Shown: positions 8,868 through 19,590 of the stretch, in pieces | Layout: each line of letters starts with the position of its first letter | Numbering within the stretch: the first letter of the stretch is position 1 | Origin: Aeromicrobium phragmitis | GTDB taxonomy: Bacteria; Actinomycetota; Actinomycetes; Propionibacteriales; Nocardioidaceae | Length of the DNA: 64,000 bases | Direction of reading: 5' to 3' | Assembly: GCF_003674095.1 (NCBI RefSeq) | Contig: NZ_RDBF01000001.1 | Span: forward strand, 310,001-374,000 | Translations under genes and position numbers: made by a program | Notes under the pieces: generated by a model | Told to the model about the DNA's origin: nothing | The model's database searches: none | The model's input: the letters and a program-made list of their open reading frames with translations, nothing else

Positions 8868-8954
8868 CGGAGATGGCGGGATTTGAACCCGCGAGAGGAA
8901 TCAACCTCAACCCGCTTAGCAGGCGGGCGCACTAGGCCACTATGCGACATCTCC
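8868..8954 (-). tRNA. tRNA-Ser (anticodon GCU)
   Basis: An 87-base class II tRNA on the minus strand. The acceptor stem GGAGATG/CATCTCC is perfect, the anticodon stem is CCGC-type with loop CTGCTAA (anticodon GCT at 8918-8920), the variable arm is long, and the T arm is GCGGG-TTCAAAT-CCCGC. The discriminator is G; CCA is not encoded. It reads AGC/AGU serine codons. Confidence 0.96.
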
Positions 8955-9038
8955 TCGTTGCGGACGGCCCGCCGGACGGACCGCAGCAACCGGTTCAGGA
9001 TAGCGAGTGACCCCGAGCCGAATCGAATCGGGGCGCGA

Positions 9039-9689
9039 TCAGACCTTGATCGCCTGGACGAGGTCGTGCTGTTCGCGCGTGTTGATGGGCGACGTGCCCA
9101 GCGGAGCCGGATCGTGCGGGTGCACCCGCAGTCCATCGAGCATGAGCGTCGTCAGCCGCTCGGCCACCTCCCGGCGCTTCTCGAACGGCAGATTCTGCAC
9201 GCTCGACAGCGCGAACGGGATGCTGGCGATGTCCGCCGGCGTCGCGTCCTCGCGCAGCATTCCCTCGGCCTTGGCGCGCTCGACATAGTCGTGGATCGGT
9301 CCGCTCCACTTGTTGCCCGGCTGGTACTCCGGATCGTTCTGATCCTGACGACGCATCACGGCGGCGGTGGCGGGATTCTCCACGAGCATCTGCACGCTGC
9401 GCCGGATCAGCGTCTCGATCGCATCCCAGCCCGAAGGTTGATCGGCGCACTGCTCGGCGATCTTGTCGAATCGATCCACGATCCGGTCGTAGAGCGCGCG
9501 GATCAGGTCGGCATGGGCGGGGAAGTTGCGATACACGGTTCCGATCCCGACCCCTACTCGGTCGGCCAGTCCATGCAGCGGAGCATCGATGCCCAGTTCG
9601 GCGAAGTACTCCTCGGCGCCCACCAGGAGACGCTCGCGGTTGGCGACAGCGTCCTTTCGCGTGGGCAAGCGTCGTTCGGGCTTGGTCAT
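9039..9689 (-). CDS. TetR/AcrR-family transcriptional regulator
   Basis: A 216-residue regulator. The N-terminal helix-turn-helix (about residues 10-60) contains GLADRVGVGIGTVYRNFPAHADLI, matching the TetR DNA-binding signature; the C-terminal all-helical part would bind ligand and dimerise. I chose ATG 9689 (MTKPERRLPTRKD); an in-frame GTG at 9698 has a better-placed AGAAGG and would add three residues. Longer upstream in-frame extensions run through the promoter and lack support. It is flanked by tRNA genes, so its target is not clear from context; autoregulation is possible through the palindrome upstream. Confidence 0.88.
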   Translation of the reverse strand: MTKPERRLPTRKDAVANRERLLVGAEEYFAELGIDAPLHGLADRVGVGIGTVYRNFPAHADLIRALYDRIVDRFDKIAEQCADQPSGWDAIETLIRRSVQMLVENPATAAVMRRQDQNDPEYQPGNKWSGPIHDYVERAKAEGMLREDATPADIASIPFALSSVQNLPFEKRREVAERLTTLMLDGLRVHPHDPAPLGTSPINTREQHDLVQAIKV

Positions 9690-9726
9690 ACGCACCACTC
9701 TACGAGCCTTCTGGTCATTTCGGTTA

Positions 9727-9743
9727 TCAGAACAAACGTCTGA
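9727..9743. promoter_or_regulatory. Candidate TetR operator
   Basis: Inverted repeat TCAGA-N7-TCTGA about 30-50 bases upstream of the TetR start, in a locally AT-rich stretch. The arms are short, so this is suggestive only. Confidence 0.35.
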
Positions 9744-9888
9744 AATTCCAATGGTTAACGCGGGCCATGCTCTGCCGGTTCGGAACGGCCATCCACCGGC
9801 CGCGCCATAGTAGTGTGTGCCACAGCACCCGGGGCCGATTTCACTCACGTGGACGGACCCGGTAGAGTGGTCGAGGCCTTCACGGCAA

Positions 9889-9961
9889 GCGCCCGTAGCT
9901 CAACGGATAGAGCATCTGACTACGGATCAGAAGGTTTGGGGTTCGAATCCCTACGGGCGCG
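9889..9961 (+). tRNA. tRNA-Arg (anticodon ACG)
   Basis: A 73-base cloverleaf: acceptor GCGCCCG/CGGGCGC, D arm GCTC/GAGC, anticodon stem TCTGA/TCAGA with loop CTACGGA (anticodon ACG at 9922-9924, A34 becoming inosine), T arm TGGGG-TTCGAAT-CCCTA, discriminator G at 9961. CCA is not encoded. It reads CGU/CGC/CGA. Confidence 0.97.
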
Positions 9962-9968
9962 CAGAACG

Positions 9969-10000
9969 AACCCCGGCTCGCCGCAGGTGAGCCGGGGTTT
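9969..10000. terminator. Rho-independent terminator between tRNA-Arg and glgB
   Basis: An 11-bp perfect stem AACCCCGGCTC / GAGCCGGGGTT with a 9-base loop. It starts eight bases after tRNA-Arg and ends three bases before the glgB stop on the other strand. Flanking A/T pairs on both sides make it usable from both directions. Confidence 0.8.
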
Positions 10001-10002
10001 CG

Positions 10003-11961
10003 TCATGTTGCGGGCTGCTCTGTCCGCCGAGCGTCGACGCGCTTCTGCTCCGGGGCGAGCCACAGGACACCCGCCGGCGGTAGTTGGACCTTGGCCGAGG
10101 CGGGCATGCCGTGCCACGGAACGCCTTCGGCCTGCACCGCCCCGAGGTTGCCGACACCCGAGCCGCCGTACAGCTGAGCGTCGGTGTTCAGCACCTCGCG
10201 CCACGTGCCTTCGACGGGAAGACCCACGCGGTAGTCGTGGTGGGGTGCGCCCGAGAAGTTCGCCAGGCAGGCAAGCTGCGAACCGTCCGCGCCGATGCGG
10301 AGGAAGCAGATGACGTTGCCGGCCGTGTCGGACGCGTCGATCCAGCGGAAGCCGTCCGGGCTGCTGTCCAGGGTGTACAGCGCCGGCGTCGCTCGGTACA
10401 ACCGGTTGAGGTCGCGCACGACGTGCTGAACCCCGGCGTGCAACGGGTCGTCGAGCTCGGTCCACGCCAGGGAGCCGGACTCGGCCCACTCGCTCTCCTG
10501 CCCGAACTCACCGCCCATGAACAGCATCTGCTTGCCCGGATGCGCCCACATGAAGGCGAGCAGGGAACGCACGCCGGCGGCCTTGTTCCAGGCGTCGCCG
10601 GGCATGCGGCCCCACAGCGAGCCTTTGCCGTGCACGACCTCGTCGTGAGAGAGCGGCAGGATGAAGTTCTCCGTCCACGCGTAGTCGATCGAGAACGTCA
10701 TCTCGCCGTGGTGGTAGGAGCGGTGGACGGGCTCGTGGCTCAGGTAGGACAGCGTGTCGTGCATCCAGCCCATGTTCCACTTGAAGCCGAATCCCAGCCC
10801 GCCGCTGCTCGTCGGGCGGCTGACGCCGGGCCAGGCGGTCGACTCCTCGGCGATCATCAGCGCACCGGGGTGGTGCTTGTAGACCGTGGCGTTGAGCTCC
10901 TGCAGCAGCTGAACGGCCTCGAGGTTCTCGCGGCCGCCGTGCTTGTTGGGCACCCACTGGCCGTCGGCGCGCGAGTAGTCGAGGTAGAGCATCGAGGCCA
11001 CGGCGTCGACGCGCAGACCGTCGAGGTGGAACTCCTCGAGCCAGAACAGCGCGTTGGCGACGAGGAAGTTGCGCACCTCGGGTCGCCCGAAGTCGAACAC
11101 GTAGGTGCCCCAGTCGGGCTGCTCGCCGCGCCGCGGGTCGGGATGCTCGTACAGCGGCGTGCCGTCGAAACGCGCGAAAGCCCACTGGTCTCGCGGGAAG
11201 TGCGCAGGCACCCAGTCGGCGATGACGCCGAAGCCGCGTTGGTGCAACCGATCGACGAACCAGCGAAAGTCGTCGGGGGAGCCGAAGCGCGAGGTCGGCG
11301 CGTAGTAGGAGGTGACCTGGTACCCCCACGAGCCGCCGAACGGGTGCTCGGCCACCGGCAGCAGCTCCACATGGGTGAAGCCGGTCTCTTCCAGGTAGTC
11401 GGCCAGCTCGTCGGCCAGCTCGCGGTAGTCGAGGCCCGGTCGCCAGGATCCGAGGTGAACCTCGTAGATGCTCATCGGCGCCTCGAACCAGTTCGTGGCG
11501 TCGCGTCGGCGGATCCACTGATCGTCGCGCCACGTGTGCTGCGGGTCGACGACCACCGACGCCGTGGCGGGCGGAATCTCGGTGCCGAAAGCGAGCGGAT
11601 CGGCCTTCTCATGCCAGGCGCCGTCGGGGCCGTGGATGCGGTACTTGTATCGGGTGCCCGCGCCGATCCCGGGAACGAAGAGCTCCCAGACGCCGGCGCC
11701 GATGGCCCGCATCGCGTGCCTGCCGCTGTCCCATCCGTTGAAGTCGCCGGCGACCTGCACCGCCTGGGCGTTCGGTGCCCAGACGGTGAACGCGGTCCCT
11801 TGTACGGGACCCCGAGGTCCGTCGAGGGTGCGCACGTGGGCGCCCAGCACGTCCCACAGGCGTTCGTGCCGGCCCTCCCCGACGAGGTGGAGGTCCAGTT
11901 CGCCGATCGTCGACGGCCAGTCCGCGGTCTGCTCGGGGATGTCGTTCACGTTCTCACTCAC
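10003..11961 (-). CDS. glgB: 1,4-alpha-glucan branching enzyme
   Basis: A 652-residue GH13 enzyme that transfers alpha-1,4 chains to form alpha-1,6 branches in glycogen. It has a CBM48 domain ([20 protein letters not shown], about residues 57-77), then the catalytic barrel with the nucleophile in [17 protein letters not shown], the acid/base Glu in [13 protein letters not shown], and the [13 protein letters not shown] block, and a C-terminal beta domain. It is shorter than the roughly 730-residue GlgB of many actinobacteria because the extra N1 domain is absent. GTG start at 11961 overlaps the mak stop by eight bases. It is the last gene of the treS-mak-glgB run and finishes the GlgE pathway. 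Confidence 0.95.
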   Translation of the reverse strand: MSENVNDIPEQTADWPSTIGELDLHLVGEGRHERLWDVLGAHVRTLDGPRGPVQGTAFTVWAPNAQAVQVAGDFNGWDSGRHAMRAIGAGVWELFVPGIGAGTRYKYRIHGPDGAWHEKADPLAFGTEIPPATASVVVDPQHTWRDDQWIRRRDATNWFEAPMSIYEVHLGSWRPGLDYRELADELADYLEETGFTHVELLPVAEHPFGGSWGYQVTSYYAPTSRFGSPDDFRWFVDRLHQRGFGVIADWVPAHFPRDQWAFARFDGTPLYEHPDPRRGEQPDWGTYVFDFGRPEVRNFLVANALFWLEEFHLDGLRVDAVASMLYLDYSRADGQWVPNKHGGRENLEAVQLLQELNATVYKHHPGALMIAEESTAWPGVSRPTSSGGLGFGFKWNMGWMHDTLSYLSHEPVHRSYHHGEMTFSIDYAWTENFILPLSHDEVVHGKGSLWGRMPGDAWNKAAGVRSLLAFMWAHPGKQMLFMGGEFGQESEWAESGSLAWTELDDPLHAGVQHVVRDLNRLYRATPALYTLDSSPDGFRWIDASDTAGNVICFLRIGADGSQLACLANFSGAPHHDYRVGLPVEGTWREVLNTDAQLYGGSGVGNLGAVQAEGVPWHGMPASAKVQLPPAGVLWLAPEQKRVDARRTEQPAT

Positions 11962-13360
11962 CTTCGCTCAGCATCCGGGCGATCGACGACAGGGGAACGG
12001 TCAACCAGTCCGGCCGGTTGGCATGCTCGTACGCGACCTCGTAGACCGCCTTGTCGAGTTCGAGCGCGAGCAAGAGGTCCGCCTGCTCGCGCGGGTCGGC
12101 GCCGCTCGCCTTGCCGTAACCGTCGCAGAACGCCGACCGGTTGCGCCGCGCCCAGCTCAGCGCTCGTTCCTCCTGCTCCTCATCGTGCGGTTGACCGACG
12201 AGCAGTTGGTGGGCCGCGTAGTCGAACGAACGCAGCATGCCCGCGACATCGCGCAGGGGCGACCGCAGCGCCGTGCGTTCGGCGAGTGTCGCCGCCGGCT
12301 CGCCCTCGAAGTCCAGCAGCAGCCACCCTTGGACGGTGCGCAGCACTTGTCCGAGGTGCAGATCGCCGTGCACGGACTGCACCGTGATGGGGGACGGCAG
12401 GTCGGCGACCTTGCGGAAGGCCGACCGGAGTCGTTCGACGTGCGGGCCGAGTTCGGGTACCTCCGCCGCGATGCGGTCGAGACGCTCGATCATCGCTGCG
12501 GACGAGCCCTCCAACTCCGCCGCGTGAGCCTCCTGCGAACCCAAGGCGCGTGCGAGGTCGGCGTGAACATTCGCCACCGCTTTGCCGAGCCGGTAGGCCT
12601 CACCGGCGAAGTCGCCGCCCAACTCCTCGGGCGGTAGGCCCGACCCGTCGGCCATGAGGTCGCGGACGCTCGTCGAGGCCATGACCCAGCCGTCGGCGGC
12701 GTCGGGCATGAATCGCTGCAGCATGCCGAAGGTGAACTCCTCGCCGTCGATCTCACCGCTGATGGCGCCGAGCGGCTCGGCGATGTGCGGCGATCCGAGC
12801 TTCCACAGGGCGCGGTGCAGCAGCAGGTCCTTGTTCACGCCCGGGGTCAGCTTGCGGAACAGTTTGAGGATGTACTGGCGGCCGTAGACGAGCGAGGTGT
12901 TGCTCTGCTCCGTCGTGATCGGGTGGGCACGCAGGCCGGTGTCGAGCTCGGCGTCCGGCTCGGCCTCGAAGCGAAGATGCCCGATCTGCACGCCGCCGGC
13001 GATGGAGTCGAGCAAGCACGAGGTCAGGTCGGCGTCGCCGGTGGCCTCGTAGCACGTGAATCCGGCTTCGACGCCGATCGACGCGGACGCGGGAACGTCG
13101 GGAACCTGATGTTGGCGGCTGCCGACGAGCAGCTGATACCGCTCGGCGCGGTCCGCCTGCTCGACCTCGACGACGACGTGGAGCAGCAGCGGATCGCCGT
13201 CGAGCAGCGGCGTCCACGACAGCGCACGGACCGCCGAGACGTCACGGTCCTTGCCGCCGAACCACCGCTGCGTCGGCAGCCACTCGGGAAGCGTCTCGGT
13301 GAGTTGCTCGACGAGCTCGTCGTGCGGCCCGACCTCCTCGGTCTCCACAGGTCCGCTCAT
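11954..13360 (-). CDS. mak: Maltokinase
   Basis: A 468-residue ATP-dependent maltose kinase (Pep2/Mak). It makes maltose-1-phosphate from the maltose produced by TreS, the substrate of GlgE. The protein-kinase-like fold shows [11 protein letters not shown] (catalytic Asp loop) and LLDFEGEP (metal-binding). The N-terminal maltokinase cap has [18 protein letters not shown]. The ATG overlaps the treS stop (ATGA) and its own stop overlaps glgB, so treS-mak-glgB is translationally coupled. TreS and Mak are separate here, not fused as in some relatives. Confidence 0.93.
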   Translation of the reverse strand: MSGPVETEEVGPHDELVEQLTETLPEWLPTQRWFGGKDRDVSAVRALSWTPLLDGDPLLLHVVVEVEQADRAERYQLLVGSRQHQVPDVPASASIGVEAGFTCYEATGDADLTSCLLDSIAGGVQIGHLRFEAEPDAELDTGLRAHPITTEQSNTSLVYGRQYILKLFRKLTPGVNKDLLLHRALWKLGSPHIAEPLGAISGEIDGEEFTFGMLQRFMPDAADGWVMASTSVRDLMADGSGLPPEELGGDFAGEAYRLGKAVANVHADLARALGSQEAHAAELEGSSAAMIERLDRIAAEVPELGPHVERLRSAFRKVADLPSPITVQSVHGDLHLGQVLRTVQGWLLLDFEGEPAATLAERTALRSPLRDVAGMLRSFDYAAHQLLVGQPHDEEQEERALSWARRNRSAFCDGYGKASGADPREQADLLLALELDKAVYEVAYEHANRPDWLTVPLSSIARMLSEGE

Positions 13361-15177
13361 GTCATGCTCCTCCGTTCGCTCTCGTCCTCGAGTTCGGCCA
13401 GCTGGAACCAGTAGAACCCATAGCCCGGCAGCGTCAGCAGGTACGGCAGTTCGCCGATGCGCGGGAACCGCACGCTGCCGGTGAGCTCCACCGGCGTCGC
13501 CCCCTCATGCTCGCCCAGCTCCAGTTCCACGGGTTGCGGAAACCGCGAGAGGTTGTTGACGCACAGCACGACGTCCTCGTCGCCGTCCTCGCGGCGCAGC
13601 ACCCGCTTGTACGCCAGGACGCTCGGGTTGGAGCCGCCGAGGTCGACGAACTCACCTTCACCGAAAGCCGCATGCTGCTTGCGCACCTGGATCATGCGCC
13701 GGGTCCAGTTCAGCAACGAGGCGTCGTTCGCTGCCTGCGCCTCGACGTTGATGGCCTCGTAGCCGTAGACCGCGTCCATGATCGGCGGCAGGTACACGCG
13801 CCCGGGATCCGAGCGCGAGAACCCGGCGTTCCGGTCCGGCGACCACTGCATCGGGGTGCGCACGGCGTCGCGATCGCCGAGCCAGATGTTGTCGCCCATC
13901 CCGATCTCGTCGCCGTAGTACAGGACCGGCGAACCGGGCAGACTCAGCAGCATCGCGGTGAACAGCTCGAGCTGGTCTCGGTCGTTGCCCAGCAGCGGCG
14001 CGAGGCGCCGCCGTATGCCGATGTTGGCCTTCATCCGCGGGTCCGTGGCGTACTCGCGGTACATGTAGTCGCGCTCGTCGTCCGTGACCATCTCGAGGGT
14101 GAGCTCGTCGTGATTGCGCAAGAAGATGCCCCATTGGGCGCCCCCCGGGATCTCCGGCGTCTGCGCGAGGATCTCCGAGATGGGAAAGCGCGACTCCCGG
14201 CGCACCGCCATGAACAGACGCGGCATGAGCGGGAAATGGAACGCCATGTGGCACTCGTCGCCGCCGACCTTGGGGTCGCCGAAGTACTCCACGACGTCGG
14301 AGGGCCACTGGTTCGCCTCGGCCAGCAGGACGCGGCCCGGATACTCGCGGTCGATCGTCGCACGGACGCGCTTGAGGTAGTCGTGCGTCCGCGGGAGGTT
14401 CTCGCAGTTGGTGCCCTCCTCCTCGAAGAGGTAGGGCACCGCGTCGAGCCGGAACCCGTCGATACCGAGGTCGAGCCAGAAGCGCATGACGTCGAGCATC
14501 GCCTCCTGGACGTCCTCGTTCTCGAAGTTCAGGTCCGGCTGGTGGCTGAAGAACCGGTGCCAGAAGAACTGGCCGCGAACCGGGTCGTAGGTCCAGTTGG
14601 ACGTCTCGGTGTCGACGAAGATGATGCGGGCGTCAGGGTAGCCGGAGTCGTCGTCGGCCCATACGTAGAAGTCGCCGTAGGGACCGTCGGGGTCCTGACG
14701 CGAGGCTTGGAACCACGGATGCGCATCCGAGGTGTGGTTGAGCACGAGGTCGGTGATGACGCGGATGCCGCGCCGGTGCGCTTCCTCCAGGAGGTAGACG
14801 AAGTCGTCGACCGTGCCGAACTCGGGCAGCACCGCGCGGAAGTCGCTGATGTCGTACCCGCCGTCGCGCAGCGGGGAGGCATAGAACGGCGGGAGCCACA
14901 AGCAGTCGACGCCGAGCCACTCCAGGTAATCGAGCTTGCTGGCGAGTCCGCGAAGATCGCCCGTGCCGTCGCCGTCGGAGTCGGCGAACGCGCGCACCAG
15001 CACCTCGTAGAACACGGCGCGCTTGAACCACTCGGGGTCGTCGGGTGCCTGCTTGGCGTGGGCGAAATCGCCCGCCTGCGGCTCGACCAGCGTGCCGTCG
15101 TCCGCGATCGACTCTCCCGTGTGGGGAGTGTCCTCGAGGCCCACCAGCTCGCTGTCCGGCGCGGTGTCGTCGTGCAT
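13357..15177 (-). CDS. treS: Trehalose synthase (maltose alpha-D-glucosyltransferase)
   Basis: A GH13 enzyme of about 606 residues that interconverts trehalose and maltose. It shows [20 protein letters not shown] (nucleophile region), [17 protein letters not shown] (acid/base region) and [19 protein letters not shown], all typical of TreS. I chose ATG 15177 because AGAGG lies seven bases upstream; in-frame ATG 15210 and TTG 15219 are alternatives adding 11 and 14 residues. Directly downstream of glgE (stop at 15221) and coupled to mak, it supplies maltose for the GlgE route. Confidence 0.94.
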   Translation of the reverse strand: MHDDTAPDSELVGLEDTPHTGESIADDGTLVEPQAGDFAHAKQAPDDPEWFKRAVFYEVLVRAFADSDGDGTGDLRGLASKLDYLEWLGVDCLWLPPFYASPLRDGGYDISDFRAVLPEFGTVDDFVYLLEEAHRRGIRVITDLVLNHTSDAHPWFQASRQDPDGPYGDFYVWADDDSGYPDARIIFVDTETSNWTYDPVRGQFFWHRFFSHQPDLNFENEDVQEAMLDVMRFWLDLGIDGFRLDAVPYLFEEEGTNCENLPRTHDYLKRVRATIDREYPGRVLLAEANQWPSDVVEYFGDPKVGGDECHMAFHFPLMPRLFMAVRRESRFPISEILAQTPEIPGGAQWGIFLRNHDELTLEMVTDDERDYMYREYATDPRMKANIGIRRRLAPLLGNDRDQLELFTAMLLSLPGSPVLYYGDEIGMGDNIWLGDRDAVRTPMQWSPDRNAGFSRSDPGRVYLPPIMDAVYGYEAINVEAQAANDASLLNWTRRMIQVRKQHAAFGEGEFVDLGGSNPSVLAYKRVLRREDGDEDVVLCVNNLSRFPQPVELELGEHEGATPVELTGSVRFPRIGELPYLLTLPGYGFYWFQLAELEDESERRSMT

Positions 15178-15220
15178 GCGGTCACCTCTGGGGTTCTGCA
15201 GTGTGGTCATGGCGATCAAC

Positions 15221-17194
15221 TCACTCGTGCCGGGTCAGCGAGACGATGTGCGCGCAGGCGCGGCTCGGATCGAGGCGGACGTAGTTGGCGGCGCCCCAGT
15301 CGTACGCCTCACCGGTCACCTCGTCGTGGGCGAGGAGTCGCTCGTCGTAGCCGAAGCCGAGCGCGGGCAGGTCGAGCCACAAGACCCCCTCGCGCGTCTC
15401 GTGCGGATCGAGCGAGACGACGACCACCACCGTGTCGCCCGTGCCCGGATCCTGCTTGGAGTACGCGATCAGCGCCTCATGGTCGACGTGATGGAACTTG
15501 AGCGTGCGCATCTGCTGAAGGGCCGGATGGGCACGACGGATCTCGTTGAGGCGGGTGAGCCACGGCTGCAGCGACCGGCCTTCGGCCAGCGCGGCGTCGT
15601 AGTCGCGCGGCCGCAGCTGGTACTTCTCCGAATCGAGGTACTCCTCGCTGCCGGGCCGCACCGCCTCGTGCTCGAACAGTTCGTAGCCGGAGTAGACGCC
15701 CCAGGTGGGGGCGAGGGTGGCGGCGAGAGCGGCACGCAGGGCGAACATCCCGGGGCCGCCCACCTGCAGGTGTTCGGGGAGGATGTCCGGCGTGTTGACG
15801 AAGAGGTTGGGGCGCCCCTCGTCCCAGTGCTCGCGCAAGTCCTCGCCGAAGCCCGTGAGCTCCGCCTTGGTGGTGCGCCACGTGAAGTAGGTGTAGCTCT
15901 GGGTGAAGCCGAGCCGCGCCAGGCCCCATAGCCGGGCGGGCCGGGTGAACGCCTCGGAGAGGAACAGCACGTCGGGGTGCTGCTCCTTGACCTCGGCGAT
16001 CAGCCAGGCCCAGAAGTTCGGCGGCTTGGTGTGCGGGTTGTCGACGCGGAAGATTCGCACGCCGCGCTCGACCCAGTGCAACGTCACCCGCAGCACCTCG
16101 GCGTAGATCGCCTCCGGTGCGTTGTCGAAGTTCAGCGGGTAGATGTCCTGGTACTTCTTCGGGGGGTTCTCCGCGTAGGCGATCGTGCCGTCGGGGAGCG
16201 TCGTGAAGAACTCGGGGTGCGACCGGACCCACGGGTGGTCCGGCGCGGCCTGCAGCGCCAGGTCGAGCGCGACCTCCAGGCCGAGCTCCCCGGCCCGTGC
16301 CACGAAGTCGGCGAAGTCCTGCTCGGTGCCGAGTGCGGGGTGGATGGCGTCATGCCCACCCTCTTCCGCACCGATCGCCCAGGGCGAGCCGACGTCCTCG
16401 GGTCCGGGGGTGAGGGTGTTGTTCGGTCCCTTGCGGTTGAGGCGGCCGATCGGGTGGATCGGGGGCAGGTAGACGACGTCGAACTTCATGGCCGCGACCC
16501 GGTCGAGCTCCTTGGCGGCGGTCTGGAAGGTGCCGTGCACGGGTGTGCCGTCGGCGTCCACGCCGCCGGTGGAGCGGGGGAAGAACTCGTACCAGGAGCC
16601 GTAGGCGGCCCGCTGGCGGTCGACCCAGATCCGCCGGGTGGTGCCCTTGGTGACCAGCTCGCGGACCGGGTGGTCGTGCATCAGCCGGCGCAGCTGGTCC
16701 GACAACGCGGGCCCGACCCGGGCACCGAGCGGCAGCGTGGTGTCGCGCAGGGCGGCCGCGGCCCCCTCGAGCATGGGTCGTTCGGCCTTGCGCTCCTTGC
16801 GGGCCGCCACCTGCTCGAGCAGGCGGGCGGCGAGTTCCAGATCGTTGGCGAGTTCGTCGGGCGTCTGCCCGGCGGCCAGCTTGGCATCGAGCGCGTGCGC
16901 GATCGTGGCCCAGGGGTCGCTCCAGGCGTCGACGCGGAACGTCCACAGACCCACGACGTCGGGCACGATGAGGGCCCCGAACTGGTCGGTGCCCGCGTCG
17001 AGCGCTTCGAGCCGCGTGGTGCGCTCGCGCCGCTCCCCGGGTCCGCGCCACACCACCGTGGCCCCTACCGCGTCATGTCCCTCGCGCCACACCGTGGCCG
17101 TCACCGGCACATGCTCACCGACGACGGCCTTCGAGGGATACGTACCGTCCCCCGAGATCGGCCGGACATCGTCGATGCCGATGCGATCTGTCAT
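15221..17194 (-). CDS. glgE: Alpha-1,4-glucan:maltose-1-phosphate maltosyltransferase
   Basis: A 657-residue GH13_3 enzyme that adds maltosyl units from maltose-1-phosphate to growing alpha-1,4-glucan. The N-terminal all-beta domain ([20 protein letters not shown]) and helical insert (about residues 110-160) are followed by the barrel with the family-specific [15 protein letters not shown] (nucleophile Asp), [10 protein letters not shown] (acid/base Glu) and [12 protein letters not shown]. Length is normal. It is first in the glgE-treS-mak-glgB operon. Upstream 17195-17383 holds repeated TGACGTTT motifs that may regulate it. Confidence 0.95.
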   Translation of the reverse strand: MTDRIGIDDVRPISGDGTYPSKAVVGEHVPVTATVWREGHDAVGATVVWRGPGERRERTTRLEALDAGTDQFGALIVPDVVGLWTFRVDAWSDPWATIAHALDAKLAAGQTPDELANDLELAARLLEQVAARKERKAERPMLEGAAAALRDTTLPLGARVGPALSDQLRRLMHDHPVRELVTKGTTRRIWVDRQRAAYGSWYEFFPRSTGGVDADGTPVHGTFQTAAKELDRVAAMKFDVVYLPPIHPIGRLNRKGPNNTLTPGPEDVGSPWAIGAEEGGHDAIHPALGTEQDFADFVARAGELGLEVALDLALQAAPDHPWVRSHPEFFTTLPDGTIAYAENPPKKYQDIYPLNFDNAPEAIYAEVLRVTLHWVERGVRIFRVDNPHTKPPNFWAWLIAEVKEQHPDVLFLSEAFTRPARLWGLARLGFTQSYTYFTWRTTKAELTGFGEDLREHWDEGRPNLFVNTPDILPEHLQVGGPGMFALRAALAATLAPTWGVYSGYELFEHEAVRPGSEEYLDSEKYQLRPRDYDAALAEGRSLQPWLTRLNEIRRAHPALQQMRTLKFHHVDHEALIAYSKQDPGTGDTVVVVVSLDPHETREGVLWLDLPALGFGYDERLLAHDEVTGEAYDWGAANYVRLDPSRACAHIVSLTRHE

Positions 17195-17285
17195 CCGTGG
17201 AGCCCCCGTCCGTCGTTGGCGTCGGTCTCCTCGAACGTAGCCGGGATGAGGCCGCCTCGCGATTCAGAGCAGAACCCGCTGAGTG

Positions 17286-17329
17286 TGACGTTTCGCAGCC
17301 GAGAATGACGTTTTCGCCTGTCAAACGTC
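17286..17329 (-). promoter_or_regulatory. Repeated TGACGTTT motifs upstream of glgE
   Basis: In the 189-base gap before glgE, TGACGTTTCGC (17286-17296) and TGACGTTTTCGC (17306-17317) form a direct repeat spaced 20 bases, two helical turns, with an inverted AAACGTC at 17323-17329. They may be operator half-sites for a regulator of the GlgE operon. No matching regulator is in the window. Confidence 0.35.
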
Positions 17330-17383
17330 CCCCCGAGCACTCCGCTCCGCTACGTGCAGGGAGGTGCCCTGCACACACTGGGA

Positions 17384-19516
17384 TCAGTCCGCGCGGGGTG
17401 CGCGCAGCAACTGCAGCGACCTGGCCTCGAGTCGCACGGTGCTGCCCGCGGGAAGCGGTTCGCTCACGAGCGGGTTGCCGTCGGCGGTGGTGGTGTCGAG
17501 GGTCGGCTCGAAGGTCTCGCCGAACTCGGCGCCCGGCAGCACGAGGTCGATCCGCTCCGGACCGGCGTGCAGCAGCACGAGCCACGAGTGGTCGGTGAGG
17601 AGTTCGCCGTCGCGGGTGCGGGACTGGCTGTTGGAGCCGTCGATCCACATGCCGAGGGTGCGCCGCTCGGGGTCGGCCCAGTCACCCTGCTCCATCTCAC
17701 GGCCGTCCGGCCGCAACCAGATCAGGTCGGGCCGGCCGGTGGGCGTGGTGCGGCCGTCGAAGAACTGCGCCTGCCGCAACGCCGGGCTGTTGGCGCGCAG
17801 GAACACGACGCGGCGGGCGAAGGCGAGCATCGCTTCGGATTCCTCGGTGTCCGTCCAGTCGACCCACGAGGTGGGATCGTCGAGACAGTAGGCGTTGTTG
17901 TTGCCGTGCTGGGTGCGCCACCGCTCGTCGCCGGCGACGAACATCGGCGTCCCGGTCGACAACATGAGCGTGGCGAACAGGTTGCGGGCCTGGCGCTGTC
18001 GCAGCGCCCGGATCTGCGGATCGTCCGTCTCGCCCTCGACGCCGTGGTTCCATGACCGGTTGTCGTTGGTGCCGTCGCGGTTGTCTTCGCCGTTCGCCTC
18101 GTTGTGCTTGTCGTTGTAGGACACGAGGTCGCGCAGGGTGAACCCGTCATGGGCATTGATGAAGTTGATCGACTGCCACGGCCGGCGCAGCGTGTGGTCG
18201 TACAGGTCGGAGGAGCCCGAGAGGCGGAAGGCGAGGTCGTCCACGCCGCCGCTGGCACCACGCCAGAAGTCGCGGACGGTGTCGCGGTAGATGCCGTTCC
18301 ACTCCGCCCACTGGGCACCGAAGTTGCCGACCTTGTAGCCCTCCCCGGTCGCGTCCCACGGCTCGGCGATGAGCTTGCAGCGGGAGAGCACCGGGTCCGT
18401 GGCGATGGCCGTGAGCAGCATCGAGTCGCGATCGAAGGTGCCGCCGTGCGGCCGGCCCATCGTGCTGGCGAGGTCGAAACGGAAGCCGTCGACGCCGAGC
18501 TCGGTGACCCAGTACCGCAGTGAGTCGGTGACGAGGCGGACGACCGTCGGCGACGAGGGCTCCAGGGTGTTGCCGCAGCCGGTGATGTCGGCCATGTGCC
18601 CGTTCTCGTCGTGCAGGTAGTAGGCGGGGGCCTCGTAGCCGCGGAAGCTCAGCGTCGGCCCGTCAGGCCCGCCTTCGCAGGTGTGGTTGTAGACGACGTC
18701 GAGCAGCACCTCGATGCCAGCCGCGTGCATCGCGGCGACCATGGTGCGGAACTCCTCGACTTCGCGGCCCGGTTCACTCGCGTACGCGGCATGCGGCGCG
18801 AAGTAGCCGAGCGGGGAGTAACCCCAGTAGTTGTGGCGGCCCGCTCGCATGAGCGCGGGCTCGTCGCTGAACGACTGGACCGGCAGCAACTCCACGGCTG
18901 TGACGCCGAGTCGCACGAGGTGCTCGATGACGGCCGGGTGGGCGAGGCCGAGGTAGGTGCCGCGCAGATGCTCGGGCACGTCCGGGTGCTGCTGGGTGAA
19001 CCCCTTGACGTGCAGTTCGTAGATGACCGTCTCTTCGAAGGGCACCTCGGGCTTGGCTCCGGTGTCGGGGCCGCCCGGGCTGGTCACCACGCTGAGCGGC
19101 ACGTGTCCGAGCGAGTCGACGGAGGAGGGTTCCGGGCCCTCGGGATCCTCGGCGTAGCCGAGCGCCGCGTCGAGGTCGGTGAGTGCTCCACTGATCCGGC
19201 GGGCGTACGGGTCGAGGAGCAGCTTGTGAGGATTGCACCGCAGGCCGCTCTTGGGGTCGTACGGGCCGTGGATGCGGTAGCCGTACTTCTGGCCGGGCAG
19301 CACCCCCGGGACGAGCCCGTGCCACACGCCGAAGGTCCGCTCGGTCAGCTCGATACGACGCTCGGTGAAGTCGTCGTCGATGAGGCAGAGCTCGACGCGC
19401 TCGGCGACGCTGCTCGCGACCGCGAACCGCACACCGCCGGCCTCGGGATGTGCTCCGAGCGGGAACGGTCGGCCGGCGAGCACCTGGGCGTTCGGCAAGG
19501 GGTGGTGCGTGACCAT
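17384..19516 (-). CDS. glgX: Glycogen debranching enzyme GlgX (first copy)
   Basis: A 710-residue isoamylase-type GH13 enzyme that removes alpha-1,6 branches from limit glycogen, giving linear malto-oligosaccharides for TreY. It has a CBM48 N-terminus, YWGYSPLGYFAPHAAYAS, VDGFRFDLASTMGR (nucleophile), LIAEPWDATGEGY (acid/base), and FINAHDGFTLRDLVSYNDKH. I chose ATG 19516 (MVTHHPLPNAQV) next to a G-rich ribosome site; an in-frame start at 19594 would overlap treZ. It lies 74 bases downstream of treZ in the same direction. A second GlgX is encoded at 48189-50300. Confidence 0.92.
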   Translation of the reverse strand: MVTHHPLPNAQVLAGRPFPLGAHPEAGGVRFAVASSVAERVELCLIDDDFTERRIELTERTFGVWHGLVPGVLPGQKYGYRIHGPYDPKSGLRCNPHKLLLDPYARRISGALTDLDAALGYAEDPEGPEPSSVDSLGHVPLSVVTSPGGPDTGAKPEVPFEETVIYELHVKGFTQQHPDVPEHLRGTYLGLAHPAVIEHLVRLGVTAVELLPVQSFSDEPALMRAGRHNYWGYSPLGYFAPHAAYASEPGREVEEFRTMVAAMHAAGIEVLLDVVYNHTCEGGPDGPTLSFRGYEAPAYYLHDENGHMADITGCGNTLEPSSPTVVRLVTDSLRYWVTELGVDGFRFDLASTMGRPHGGTFDRDSMLLTAIATDPVLSRCKLIAEPWDATGEGYKVGNFGAQWAEWNGIYRDTVRDFWRGASGGVDDLAFRLSGSSDLYDHTLRRPWQSINFINAHDGFTLRDLVSYNDKHNEANGEDNRDGTNDNRSWNHGVEGETDDPQIRALRQRQARNLFATLMLSTGTPMFVAGDERWRTQHGNNNAYCLDDPTSWVDWTDTEESEAMLAFARRVVFLRANSPALRQAQFFDGRTTPTGRPDLIWLRPDGREMEQGDWADPERRTLGMWIDGSNSQSRTRDGELLTDHSWLVLLHAGPERIDLVLPGAEFGETFEPTLDTTTADGNPLVSEPLPAGSTVRLEARSLQLLRAPRAD

Positions 19517-19590
19517 ACCCCCCAGTCTTTCAAATGCCGAGTGACGCCCGTCCGCTTGCGTCCCGTCCGGGGCGACGGATCGCCGCAGGC

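Noticed and set aside
8326-8910. Long open frames on both strands across the spacer and tandem repeats
   Set aside because: They arise from GC-rich composition and repeat periodicity, run through tRNA genes and neighbouring coding regions in other frames, and have no ribosome site or recognisable domain.
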